Below are positions 1-6,909 of a stretch of 10,841 nt of DNA, in pieces. Under the pieces are notes generated by a model. It saw only the letters and a program-made list of their open reading frames with translations, ran no database searches and had not been told where the DNA came from. The position numbers and the translations under genes were made by a program. The DNA is taken from NCBI GenBank assembly GCA_003250235.1, contig QKGY01000168.1, positions 1 to 10,841 of the forward strand. The letters are read 5' to 3'. Positions within the stretch are counted from its first letter, which is position 1, and the number at the start of each line of letters is the position of its first letter. This DNA is from Desulfuromonadaceae bacterium. GTDB lineage: Bacteria > Desulfobacterota > Desulfuromonadia > Desulfuromonadales > SZUA-540.

Positions 1-488
1 GGGTTTGCGGCATTGTGGCGGGGCTCAAGGAGCTGACGACCAAAAAGGGGGACCGCATGGCCTTCCTCACACTGGAGGACCTCAGCGGTTTTGTGGAAAT
101 GGTGGTCTTCCCGGAGGTCTACATGGCCTCCATGGAACTGCTCAAATCGGAAGAACCCCTGCTGGTCAGCGGGACGCTGGATGTGGGGGAGGAAACCTGC
201 AAACTGATGGTAACGGAAGTGCTGTCGCTGCGCGAGGTCAAGGAACGCCAGACGCGCAAGGTGCATTTCCGTATCACCAGCCCGGGCCTGGATGAAAATC
301 AGCTCAGGGCGCTTAAAGGCATCCTCGAGAAGCATCGAGGCTCCTGTGAGCCGCTGATTCATCTGGTGATTCCCAATCGCAGCGAGACGACGATTCGCCC
401 TGGGGAGCGCCTGAAAGTATCTGCCACGGACGAGTTGATGGAGGAGTCCGAAAAGCTGTTCGGCTATAAGGTGGTCACCTTCGAATAA
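1..488 (+). CDS. dnaE: DNA polymerase III subunit alpha, C-terminal part (partial at window start)
   Basis: This is the last 161 codons of the replicative polymerase catalytic subunit; the gene begins before the window and is read from base 3. The visible part opens with an OB-fold segment containing the family-typical run TTKKGDRMAFLTLED, followed by a hydrophobic strand with VEMVVFPEVY. In DnaE this OB fold lies after the polymerase and helix-hairpin-helix regions and binds single-stranded DNA. The final 75 or so residues match the C-terminal domain that contacts the tau subunit of the clamp loader. The catalytic PHP and palm domains are outside the window. The gene ends with TAA. I saw no convincing U-tailed terminator after it. 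dnaE next to accA is a common bacterial arrangement, also seen in E. coli. Identification rests on recognised sequence, not on a search. Confidence 0.93.
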   Translation, partial: VCGIVAGLKELTTKKGDRMAFLTLEDLSGFVEMVVFPEVYMASMELLKSEEPLLVSGTLDVGEETCKLMVTEVLSLREVKERQTRKVHFRITSPGLDENQLRALKGILEKHRGSCEPLIHLVIPNRSETTIRPGERLKVSATDELMEESEKLFGYKVVTFE

Positions 489-550
489 GAGCCGAGAGTC
501 CGTTTCGAAGGTCACGCAGACTTTGCCGACTTGTTCCGTGTGATAAAGCA

Positions 551-579
551 TTGTTATTTCGCGTGCGTTGTTATATAAA
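551..579 (+). promoter_or_regulatory. Putative sigma-70-type promoter for accA operon
   Basis: TTGTTA at 551-556 and TATAAA at 574-579 are separated by 17 bases, close to the sigma-70 consensus. Transcription would start near 586, giving a short leader before the accA ribosome binding site at 609-613. This placement makes the ATG at 598 an unlikely start. It is a sequence-only prediction, and dnaE read-through could also feed accA. Confidence 0.5.
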
Positions 580-608
580 TGAACGCTTGCGAAACAAATG
601 GACAAGTC

Positions 609-613
609 AGGAG
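609..613 (+). promoter_or_regulatory. Ribosome binding site that sets the accA start
   Basis: AGGAG at 609-613 sits 8 bases before the ATG at 622. The upstream in-frame ATG at 598 has no purine-rich site before it, and the Shine-Dalgarno lies inside the codons that start would add. The start at 622 is therefore preferred. Confidence 0.75.
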
Positions 614-621
614 ATACGATT

Positions 622-1575
622 ATGCAATTCTATCTTGATTTTGAAAAACCCCTTGTCGACCTGGAGCAGAAGATCCGCGAATTGCGTGACTACTCCACCG
701 ATAAAGTAGATTTTTCAAGTGATCTCAAGAAGTTGGAGAAAAAGGCCCAGAAGCTTCGTGAGGAGATCTTCTCCAACCTGACCCGTTGGCAGCGTACCCA
801 GCTGGCCCGGCACATCAACCGGCCGTTTACCCTGGATTATATCCAGCATATTTTTACGGAATGGTTCGAAATGCATGGAGACCGCAACTTCCGGGATGAC
901 CCGGCTCTGGTTTGCGGATTTGCCCGTTTCGACGGCGAACCCTGTGCTGTCATCGGTCACCAGAAAGGGCGCGACACCAAGGAAAAGGTGTACCGGAACT
1001 TTGGCATGCCCAACCCCGAGGGCTATCGCAAGGCGCTGCGGATCATGCAGATGGCCGAACAGTTCGGTCTGCCGATCTTCACCTTTGTCGATACGCCGGG
1101 CGCTTTCCCGGGGATCGGTGCCGAGGAGCGCGGTCAGGCCGAGGCGATTGCCCGAAACCTGCGCGAGATGGCGGCATTGACCGTACCGGTCATCGTCACC
1201 ATTACCGGCGAGGGAGGCTCCGGAGGCGCGCTGGCCATTGCCGTGGGCAACCGGGTCCTGATGATGGAGTATTCGGTGTACAGCGTCATCTCCCCGGAAG
1301 GCTGTGCCGCTATCCTGTGGAGCGATGGCACCAAGGGGCCGCAGGCCGCGGAGGCCTTGAAACTGACGCCTGCGGATATCGCCGAGCTTGGCTGCGTGAT
1401 TGACGACGTGGTGGAGGAGCCGGTTGGCGGCGGCCATAATGATCCCAAGGCTGCGGCTGATGCCCTGAAGAAATACCTGCGTAAGCATCTGGATGAGCTC
1501 AAAGCGCTCTCGCCGGAAGAGCTTGTCGAGCAACGTTACCAGAAATTCCGCGCCATGACGCAGGTGGCCGAATAA
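622..1575 (+). CDS. accA: Acetyl-CoA carboxylase carboxyltransferase subunit alpha
   Basis: This 317-residue protein is the alpha half of the carboxyltransferase that moves CO2 from biotin on AccB to acetyl-CoA, giving malonyl-CoA, the first committed step of fatty acid synthesis. It works in the cytoplasm as an alpha2beta2 complex with AccD, which is not in this window. The N-terminus MQFYLDFEKP and the charged, probably coiled helical segment to about residue 60 are typical. The crotonase-like core carries DTPGAFPGIGAEERGQ from residue 157, the oxyanion-type glycine cluster GEGGSGGA at about 196-203, and SVISPEGCAAILW after it. Length is close to the usual 315-320. The start was moved from 598 to 622 because of the Shine-Dalgarno and the conserved N-terminus. 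The gene is 18 bases from the downstream kinase, so the two are probably co-transcribed. Confidence 0.96.
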   Translation: MQFYLDFEKPLVDLEQKIRELRDYSTDKVDFSSDLKKLEKKAQKLREEIFSNLTRWQRTQLARHINRPFTLDYIQHIFTEWFEMHGDRNFRDDPALVCGFARFDGEPCAVIGHQKGRDTKEKVYRNFGMPNPEGYRKALRIMQMAEQFGLPIFTFVDTPGAFPGIGAEERGQAEAIARNLREMAALTVPVIVTITGEGGSGGALAIAVGNRVLMMEYSVYSVISPEGCAAILWSDGTKGPQAAEALKLTPADIAELGCVIDDVVEEPVGGGHNDPKAAADALKKYLRKHLDELKALSPEELVEQRYQKFRAMTQVAE

Positions 1576-1593
1576 GGCCGTTCGCGGGGCGCG

Positions 1594-2565
1594 ATGACGG
1601 AATTTCTCAGTTCCGCCAAAGATTGGTCCGAGGGCCTTCGTTCCTCGGAGAAAGTACGCGTTGTTGGCCTGGGGCAATGTTCCCAGGATCTTTTTGGCAG
1701 GGTTCCCCTGTATCCCTCTGTGGATCAGAAGGTGGAACTCCTGGAGACCTTCTCACAGGGCGGTGGGCCAGTGGCCACCGCCCTGGTTACGTTAAGCCGC
1801 CTCGGTGTCCGAACGGCCATCGCTTCGCGGACCGGGGGGGACGACCTCGGAACAATGATCCGCCGGGGGCTGGTTGACGAGGGCGTTGACTGTTTCCATC
1901 TCCTCGTTGATCCTTCCGGTACCAGCCAGTTTGCCTTTATCGCGGTGGACCCGTTCGGGCATCGCAATATCTTCTGGACCCGCGGTTCGGCCCGGCCTCT
2001 TTCCGAAACGGAAATCCCCCTGTCTCTGATTGCGCAGAGTACCGTGGTGCACCTCGATGGTTTGCATCTCGATGCCGCTGTCACTGCGGCTCGTCACGCC
2101 CGCCACTGTGGCGTGACGACTGTGCTGGATGGAGGCACATTCAGGCCGGGAACCGAACGCCTTCTTCCCTGGATCGATCACCTAGTGGTGAGTACCCGCT
2201 TTGCCCGCCAGGTGTGTGACAGCGAAAATACCGAAAAGGTATTGTCCCGGCTCCTGCAGTGGGGGGCCGAGGTCGCTGTCGTAACGCGGGGCGCCGAGGG
2301 CTGTTTTTTCAGGCAGCGGGGAGAGACGGGCACTACGGTCCATCATCAGTCGGCGTTTGCCATCGAAGCCGTCGATACCACGGGATGCGGGGATGTCTTC
2401 CACGGCGGCTATATTTACGGCCTTCTCGAAGGCTGGGAACTTTTGCGGACCGTACGCTTCGCTTCGGCCTGCGCTGCATTGAAAGCCCAATCTCTGGGGG
2501 GGCGGACCGCTATTGCTACCCGTAACGAGGTTGACGTGTTTCTGTCCCGGCAGGATTCTTTGTGA
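1594..2565 (+). CDS. PfkB-family carbohydrate/nucleoside kinase
   Basis: The 323-residue product belongs to the PfkB (ribokinase-like) family, which phosphorylates a sugar or nucleoside hydroxyl with ATP. The core starts at about residue 20 with VRVVGLGQCSQD. A glycine-rich substrate-lid region, GGGPVATALVTLSRLG, lies at 56-71 (PfkB signature 1 region). The second signature, DTTGCGDVFHGG, is at 261-272, with D267 as the expected catalytic base and the glycines forming the anion hole. VVTRGAEGC at 229-237 matches the nucleotide-binding strand before it. The substrate cannot be read from sequence; ribokinase, fructokinase and adenosine kinase-type roles are all open. The first 19 residues precede the usual fold and the ATG at 1594 has only a weak GGGG ribosome site, so the start is the least certain part. 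It sits 18 bases after accA and 29 bases before rlpA, probably in one operon. Confidence 0.85.
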   Translation: MTEFLSSAKDWSEGLRSSEKVRVVGLGQCSQDLFGRVPLYPSVDQKVELLETFSQGGGPVATALVTLSRLGVRTAIASRTGGDDLGTMIRRGLVDEGVDCFHLLVDPSGTSQFAFIAVDPFGHRNIFWTRGSARPLSETEIPLSLIAQSTVVHLDGLHLDAAVTAARHARHCGVTTVLDGGTFRPGTERLLPWIDHLVVSTRFARQVCDSENTEKVLSRLLQWGAEVAVVTRGAEGCFFRQRGETGTTVHHQSAFAIEAVDTTGCGDVFHGGYIYGLLEGWELLRTVRFASACAALKAQSLGGRTAIATRNEVDVFLSRQDSL

Positions 2566-2594
2566 CACGCTATTCAGTAAGGTAAGGATACGGT

Positions 2595-3359
2595 ATGACT
2601 CATCGTTTTCCGTGGTTTTTCCTGGTTGTGACCACCTTGTTCCTTTCGGCCTGCAGTAGGCCGGTCACCTACGATACCCGGGTGATCGATACCCCTCAGA
2701 CCCGCGAACTCAAGGGGCATCAGAAACCCTATACCGTGAACGGTCAGAGATATGACCCGCTTCGCAGTCATGTGGGGTTTGTCCAGGAAGGGGTTGCCAG
2801 CTGGTACGGCAAGGATTTTCACGGCAAAAAAACCAGCAACGGCGAGGTTTACGATATGTACGCCATGACGGCCGCGCATAAAACCCTGCCCCTGGGCGTT
2901 TTCGTCAAGGTCCGCAACAAGGCCAACGGCAAGGAGATTGTCGTCCGGGTCAACGATCGCGGACCCTTCGTGAAAGACCGTATTATCGACCTCTCCTACG
3001 CGGCCGCCAAGGAGCTCGGCGTCGTCGGTCCCGGAACGGCTCCGGTGCGTATTGAAGCGCTCGGCTACCAGGTTTCCGCGCCTTCCGGCCAGGTAACCTA
3101 CCAGGCTCCCCAGAGCTATGAACCGGGCAGCTATGCCGTGCAACTGGGGGCATTTGCCCAGCCGGAGAATGCCCGTCGTTTTGCGAATGAACTGAAGAAT
3201 CGGTACGGGTTTGCCACTGTGGCGGAGTCCATGGTCAACGGTCGGCTGTTTTATCGGGTTCGGGTAGGCAAATACGCTAGCCTCAACGCCGCGGAAAAGG
3301 CGCTGACGGATTTTGCCTCCCAGGGGTACGGTAGCGGCTTTGTGGTCGCCTTTGACTGA
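2595..3359 (+). CDS. rlpA: RlpA-type septal/peptidoglycan lipoprotein with SPOR domain
   Basis: This is a 254-residue lipoprotein. Residues 1-20 are a signal peptide ending in the lipobox LSAC, with C20 the predicted lipidated cysteine; the following serine favours outer-membrane sorting. A double-psi beta-barrel (RlpA-like) domain spans about 60-157, with GVASWYGKDFHGKKTSNGE, then H95 (AAHKTLP) and D121 (VNDRGPF), which match the positions proposed as catalytic in lytic-transglycosylase RlpA proteins. Residues about 177-254 are a SPOR domain (GSYAVQLGAFAQPENA through the C-terminus), which in this family binds denuded glycan strands at the division septum. The likely role is cleavage of naked peptidoglycan during daughter-cell separation; enzyme activity varies between species, so this is inferred. 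AAGGA at 2584-2588 is a good ribosome site. The gene is convergent with the gene at 3367-4152, only 7 bases apart. Confidence 0.92.
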   Translation: MTHRFPWFFLVVTTLFLSACSRPVTYDTRVIDTPQTRELKGHQKPYTVNGQRYDPLRSHVGFVQEGVASWYGKDFHGKKTSNGEVYDMYAMTAAHKTLPLGVFVKVRNKANGKEIVVRVNDRGPFVKDRIIDLSYAAAKELGVVGPGTAPVRIEALGYQVSAPSGQVTYQAPQSYEPGSYAVQLGAFAQPENARRFANELKNRYGFATVAESMVNGRLFYRVRVGKYASLNAAEKALTDFASQGYGSGFVVAFD

Positions 3360-3366
3360 GAAAGCG

Positions 3367-4152
3367 TCAGGGGGTCCTTTTCCCCTTTCGTTTATCCAGG
3401 GCTTCGCGGACCAACTGCATTTGCGCTCCGGTGAGCTGACGGCTGGCCAGAAGCTGGTTGATTTCCGAAATCCTCAGGCGCGGCAGAAACAGGGTGTACC
3501 AGATAGGGGGCGTTTTGCGGTTTTTCAGGATGGCCATCAGCAGGTTGGGGCGACTTTTCCATTTCGGATGACGGGCAATAAAGGATATCGTTTCCGCGGT
3601 TGCGTGCCCGCCGTTGAGAAACTGAAAGATGGCGGCTTCCTTGAGACGCGGGTTGTTGAGACAGATCTCCATCAGCCGCGTATCCCCTTCTTTGAGCAGC
3701 TCACCGACAACCAAGGCTGTACCGCGTCGTGCCAAGGTCATCTTGTTGCCCAGGGGCATGGTGGGGAGACGCTGTGTAATCACGCGCTCTGCGGCGATCT
3801 TCTGGTCCGCCGTCACGCCGGGGAGAACACAGAGGTTGAGGAGCTCAAAGGTGAAGAGCTGGGGGAGAAGAACCTGGACAATGGCGCCGGGCGTTCCCGG
3901 ATTCTGGGCCAGCGCCACTTTCAGACTGTGGCTTTCCGTCAGCAGTTTATGCTGATAAGTCGCTTTGAGGAGATCCTCAGGAAGGTTTCTCCGTTTCAAC
4001 AGAGCGAGAAGGTGCTCTTCCTTTAAACGCGGGTTTCTCAGGACGGTCCGCAGGACTTCGGGGGCCGGGTCCTGAAGGATGGAAAAAAGCTCCTCTCCCT
4101 CGGCCATCAGCGCCCGCTGCAGGCGTTTGGCAAATTCCGCGTCCAAGGCCAT
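3367..4152 (-). CDS. Uncharacterised helical-repeat protein with NP motifs, downstream of tgt
   Basis: I do not recognise a named family for this 261-residue protein. It has no signal peptide or clear membrane segment and is rich in Leu, Arg and Lys. Short similar units recur: QDPAPEVL (27-34), RNPRLKEEHLLALL (39-52), QNPGTPGAIVQVLL (83-96), NNPRLKEAAIFQFL (166-179) and RHPKWKSRPNLLMAIL (194-209). Each has an Asn/Asp/His-Pro turn followed by an amphipathic helix, which suggests an alpha-solenoid resembling HEAT or leucine-rich-variant repeats. Such folds usually serve protein or RNA contacts, but no partner can be named. The C-terminus is basic (DKRKGKRTP). The start is supported by AAAAGGAA just upstream (complement of 4155-4162). 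It follows tgt by 32 bases on the same strand and is probably co-transcribed, which hints at, but does not show, a link with tRNA modification. Confidence 0.8.
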   Translation of the reverse strand: MALDAEFAKRLQRALMAEGEELFSILQDPAPEVLRTVLRNPRLKEEHLLALLKRRNLPEDLLKATYQHKLLTESHSLKVALAQNPGTPGAIVQVLLPQLFTFELLNLCVLPGVTADQKIAAERVITQRLPTMPLGNKMTLARRGTALVVGELLKEGDTRLMEICLNNPRLKEAAIFQFLNGGHATAETISFIARHPKWKSRPNLLMAILKNRKTPPIWYTLFLPRLRISEINQLLASRQLTGAQMQLVREALDKRKGKRTP

Positions 4153-4184
4153 CGTTCCTTTTCCTCAGGCTTTTCGTGCTATGC

Positions 4185-5306
4185 CTAGGGTTCTTCCACG
4201 TCGTTGTACCCGTACTGCCCCAGGAACTCCTTCTTGTAATCCAGGAACACGCCGTTTTCGATGGCTTTTCTCGCCCCTTCGACCAGGGTCAGGTAGAAGT
4301 GGACGTTGTGAATGGCCGCCAGGATCGCCGAGAGAATCTCGTTGGCGTTGTACAGGTGGTGCAGGTAGGCTCGGGTGAAGTTCTTGCAGCAATAGCAGTC
4401 GCAGGCCTTGTCCACGGGGTAGAAGTCCCGGCGGTAGCGCCGGTTTGTCAGGCGGATTTTGCCGCGGCTGGTGAACAGGGTGGCGCTTCGCGCGTAGCGG
4501 GTAGGAATGACGCAGTCGAACATGTCCATGCCCCGTTCGATGCTCTCAAGGATGTCCTCGGGCAAGCCGACTCCCATTAGGTAGCGGGGTTTATTCTCCG
4601 GAAGGAAAGGGGCCGTGTAATCCACCACTTTTTTGAGAAGCTCAAGACCTTCTCCCACGCTGACGCCGCCGATGGCGTAGCCGGGAAAATCCATTGCCGT
4701 CAGCTCCCGGGCGCATTCTCTGCGCAAGTCGTCATAGACGCTTCCCTGCACGATCCCGAAAAGGGCCTGGTCTTTGCGGGCATGGTTTTTCAGGCACATC
4801 TCGGCCCAGCGCAGGGTCTTGCGGATGGACTTGGCCGCATAGGCGTGGGTGGCCGGGTAGGGGATGCATTCGTCAAAGGCCATGATGATGTCGGCGCCGA
4901 GAGCGTTCTGAATCCCCATTGCCTCTTTTGGCCCCAGGAAAATCTCCTCTCCCGAATATTCATGCCGGAAAAACACCCCGTCTTCGGTGATGTTCTTTTT
5001 GGGCAGGGAAAAGACCTGGAACCCGCCGCTGTCGGTCAGGATGGGACGGTTCCAGTTCATGAAACGGTGCAGGCCACCGGCCTTCTCCACCAAGGATTCT
5101 CCCGGCTTGAGGTGCAGATGGTAGGTGTTGGACAGAATGATTTGGGCACCTGCTTCCTCGACCTGGGCCGGCGTCATGGCTTTGAGGGCGGCGTGGGTGC
5201 CGACGGGCATAAAAATAGGCGTTTCGATAACGCCATGGGGAGTCGTGACCCGGCCCCTACGGGCAGCGGTCTGACTATCTGTGGCCAGTAATTCGAATTG
5301 AAGCAT
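4185..5306 (-). CDS. tgt: Queuine/preQ1 tRNA-guanine transglycosylase
   Basis: This 373-residue enzyme exchanges guanine at position 34 of GUN-anticodon tRNAs (Asp, Asn, His, Tyr) for the queuosine precursor preQ1, acting in the cytoplasm. The TIM-barrel motifs are intact: DSGGFQVFSL with D92 (the base-recognition and general-base Asp), the pocket GIVQG at 184-188, GYAIGGVSVGE at 209-219, and DMFDCVIPTR with nucleophile D264. The structural zinc site CxCxxC is at C302, C304 and C307, with H333 26 residues later, exactly the family spacing. Length is normal (about 370-385). The start at 5306 gives the conserved N-terminus and has AAGGA (complement of 5318-5322) upstream. No other queuosine genes (queA, queC-F) are in the window. 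It is transcribed divergently from the Cas6-like gene across a 219-base gap. Confidence 0.96.
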   Translation of the reverse strand: MLQFELLATDSQTAARRGRVTTPHGVIETPIFMPVGTHAALKAMTPAQVEEAGAQIILSNTYHLHLKPGESLVEKAGGLHRFMNWNRPILTDSGGFQVFSLPKKNITEDGVFFRHEYSGEEIFLGPKEAMGIQNALGADIIMAFDECIPYPATHAYAAKSIRKTLRWAEMCLKNHARKDQALFGIVQGSVYDDLRRECARELTAMDFPGYAIGGVSVGEGLELLKKVVDYTAPFLPENKPRYLMGVGLPEDILESIERGMDMFDCVIPTRYARSATLFTSRGKIRLTNRRYRRDFYPVDKACDCYCCKNFTRAYLHHLYNANEILSAILAAIHNVHFYLTLVEGARKAIENGVFLDYKKEFLGQYGYNDVEEP

Positions 5307-5525
5307 TGTGCGGAATGATATCCTTGAAAGAAGGTTGTTCTGATGCTGTGGTGCTGACCGGAATGAAAAAATATTGGATCTCAGCCCTTTTTCGCGCCAC
5401 TTTAGCAGAAGGGTTGGTCAGACGCAACCCATTGGTTCAGGGCCTAGGGCTCATGGATTTACCCTTGGAACGGGGAGCGCATGCAGGTATCATGAACGCC
5501 TTAAAATCGGACGCGGAGAACAGGG
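5307..5525. other. Divergent intergenic region between tgt and the Cas6-like gene
   Basis: These 219 bases separate two genes that point away from each other, so promoters for both should lie here. I could not pick a convincing -35/-10 pair on either strand. The region contains the ribosome sites of both neighbours (complement of 5318-5322 for tgt; GGAG at 5515-5518 for the Cas6-like gene) and one inverted repeat at 5411-5430. An open frame crosses the region on the + strand, but its product has no family resemblance. No CRISPR-type direct repeats were seen. Confidence 0.6.
5411..5430. repeat. Inverted repeat in the tgt/cas6 intergenic gap
   Basis: GGGTTG at 5411-5416 and CAACCC at 5425-5430 form a perfect 6-base inverted repeat around an 8-base centre. 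It lacks a T-tract on either side, so it does not look like an intrinsic terminator. It could be an operator half-site pair or a leader hairpin, or it could be chance. Confidence 0.4.
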
Positions 5526-6485
5526 ATGTCGTTTCAGGAAACCCCACAGGAACTGACGAAAGTCGAATTTGCAAGAATTTTTTTCCGTCTGGAATTTCAG
5601 GAGACCTTTGACCTGAGAGGGGAAACCCTCCTGCGTCTGAGACGCGATCTGATCCAGGCTGCCTTCGGGATTTTCTCCGATAGGGGGATGTTTTGCAATT
5701 CTTTTACCCCCGAATGGTTTCAAAAACTATTTGATCCTCAGCCAAGTCCCGACCCCGAGGGGAGGCGGCGGCACCGCAAGCCTTCTCCGCCTTTTGCCAT
5801 CCTCAGCAATCCGCAGGATGCCGGCTTGTTTGAGCCGGGGGACCATCTGGATATGGAGGTTGTTTTCTGGGGCGATGGCATTTCCCTCATCGGCGATTTT
5901 CTGACGACACTTCAATCCTTGGGTAGGCAGGGGATCTGCAAAGGGCAGGGAGTGTTTACCCCCGTATCGGCTTTCACTTTGGCCGCTCCAGGGCAACGCC
6001 AGGAGTTCTGGAGAGAGGGAGAGAAAGTCAGGATGCTGACCCCGTCTCTTTTTTCCGCAGCATGGGAACTCGACCGCATCAACCTCATTCCGGATACCCT
6101 TTCCCTACAGTTTGTCTCCCCGGCCCGATTGATTTCCGGGGCAAAACCGCTCTTTAAGCCGACCTTTGCACGCATATTCCCTTTTGTCCTCCGAAGGGTG
6201 ACCTCCATGCTGTTCTCTCATTGTGATTTTGAGGTGCTTAACGACCCGCAGGAGCTCATTGCCCTGGCCGCACGGGTTGAAGAGGGCGAATCGCGCCTGA
6301 CATGGAAAGACTGGCGATTTCTTGAAGCTGACTCCGGCATGGTCGATCTGGGCGGGGTGGTGGGAACCACCCGCCTGAGCGGAGAGACCCTGCGTTCGAT
6401 CTATTGGGTGCTTCACCTGGGTGCTCTGATGAATATCGGCAAGGGGGCCTCCTTCGGGGCTGGCCATTATCGTCTTACTTGGTGA
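5526..6485 (+). CDS. cas6: Solitary Cas6-family CRISPR RNA processing endoribonuclease
   Basis: The 319-residue product resembles the RAMP-type Cas6 endoribonucleases (the CRISPR_Cas6 family of type I and III systems), which bind and cut the repeat in pre-crRNA. The N-terminal half ends in FQKLFDPQP (66-73) and a proline-rich KPSPPFAIL (85-93), both family-typical. The middle segment DGISLIGDFLTTLQSLGRQG (117-136) followed by ICKGQGVFTPVSA fits the usual helix plus glycine-basic turn. LQFVSPARLI (194-203) begins the second ferredoxin-like fold, and FPFVLRRVTSML (218-229) is its helix. The C-terminus holds LGGVVG (275-280) and the glycine-rich RNA-binding loop IGKGASFGAGHYRL (304-317). Length is normal and the frame is intact. 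GGAG at 5515-5518 supports the start. No other cas gene or array lies within about 5.5 kb upstream or 4.3 kb downstream. The catalytic residue cannot be assigned with certainty. It is identified by pattern, not by search. Confidence 0.82.
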   Translation: MSFQETPQELTKVEFARIFFRLEFQETFDLRGETLLRLRRDLIQAAFGIFSDRGMFCNSFTPEWFQKLFDPQPSPDPEGRRRHRKPSPPFAILSNPQDAGLFEPGDHLDMEVVFWGDGISLIGDFLTTLQSLGRQGICKGQGVFTPVSAFTLAAPGQRQEFWREGEKVRMLTPSLFSAAWELDRINLIPDTLSLQFVSPARLISGAKPLFKPTFARIFPFVLRRVTSMLFSHCDFEVLNDPQELIALAARVEEGESRLTWKDWRFLEADSGMVDLGGVVGTTRLSGETLRSIYWVLHLGALMNIGKGASFGAGHYRLTW

Positions 6486-6525
6486 GGTTTTCTGTAAGGC
6501 ACCATGTCTTCCCGCACTCGCGTTC

Positions 6526-6553
6526 TTGCCAAAGCGACACCCTTGGTTATAAT
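6526..6553 (+). promoter_or_regulatory. Sigma-70-type promoter of the zinc-ribbon gene
   Basis: TTGCCA at 6526-6531 and a perfect TATAAT at 6548-6553 are 16 bases apart. Predicted transcription start is near 6560, about 29 bases before the ATG at 6589. This is the best promoter match in the window. Confidence 0.72.
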
Positions 6554-6588
6554 TGTTGAAAATGGCAATGATTTTAAGGGGGTGAGCT

Positions 6589-6888
6589 ATGACAGATCTT
6601 TGGAATGAGCGTAAGAAAGCCCTTGAGAACAGCTATTTTTACAAGGAGGAGAAGGAAAAAATAGAAAAAATGCGTCAGGAGGCGCGTGAGGAGCTCATTC
6701 ACGAACTCTGCAAAAACCGCTGCCCCAAATGCGGCAATGTTATCAAACCCATGGAGTTTCGCGGTGTCCCCCTGGACAAGTGCGAGCAGTGTGGCGGTGT
6801 CTGGTTGGGGCCCAAAGACCTTCAGCTCCTGGCTGAAAAAGATCATCGAACCTGGTTTGAACAATGGTTCCGGGCTGAGCAGGAATAA
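6589..6888 (+). CDS. Small zinc-ribbon protein (zf-TFIIB-like) with N-terminal coiled coil
   Basis: This 99-residue cytoplasmic protein has two parts. Residues about 5-42 are a highly charged Lys/Glu-rich helix, likely a coiled coil. Residues 44-75 are a zinc ribbon: C45-P-K-C48 and C65-E-Q-C68 followed by GGVWLGPKDL, the hallmark of the zf-TFIIB family of small bacterial proteins. The tail is aromatic and acidic (WFEQWFRAEQE). The family has no settled function; nucleic-acid or protein binding is possible, and nothing here decides it. The ribosome site lies in the G-run at 6578-6586. The gene has its own promoter and terminator, so it looks monocistronic, although Cas6 transcription could run into it because no terminator separates them. 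Confidence 0.85.
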   Translation: MTDLWNERKKALENSYFYKEEKEKIEKMRQEAREELIHELCKNRCPKCGNVIKPMEFRGVPLDKCEQCGGVWLGPKDLQLLAEKDHRTWFEQWFRAEQE

Positions 6889-6909
6889 CCGGCGGCAGGC
6901 AGAGATTGA

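Noticed and set aside
461..494. Nested inverted repeats at the end of dnaE (CGGCT/AGCCG around AAGGTG/CACCTT)
   Set aside because: The inner repeat has only two bases between arms, the outer stem is five pairs, and no T-tract follows, so it is not a convincing terminator.
598..621. Upstream ATG giving accA eight extra residues
   Set aside because: The AGGAG ribosome site lies inside this extension and the AccA N-terminus is conserved from the ATG at 622. A predicted promoter also places transcription start only about 12 bases before 598.
715..1677. Long open frame on the - strand opposite accA
   Set aside because: It is a high-GC shadow of accA; the product lacks recognisable motifs and accA is certain.
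3369..3388. Possible weak hairpin (GGGG/CCCC with a short T run) between convergent rlpA and the repeat-protein gene
   Set aside because: The stem has four strong pairs, only TTT follows, and it lies inside the coding end of the - strand gene. Too weak to call as a terminator.
5306..5611. Open frame of 101 codons on the + strand across the tgt/cas6 gap
   Set aside because: It overlaps the Cas6-like gene in another frame, has no good ribosome site, and its product shows no domain or family resemblance.
5307..6588. CRISPR array or repeat remnant around the Cas6-like gene
   Set aside because: I looked for direct repeats of about 25-40 bases with regular spacing on either side of the gene and saw none.
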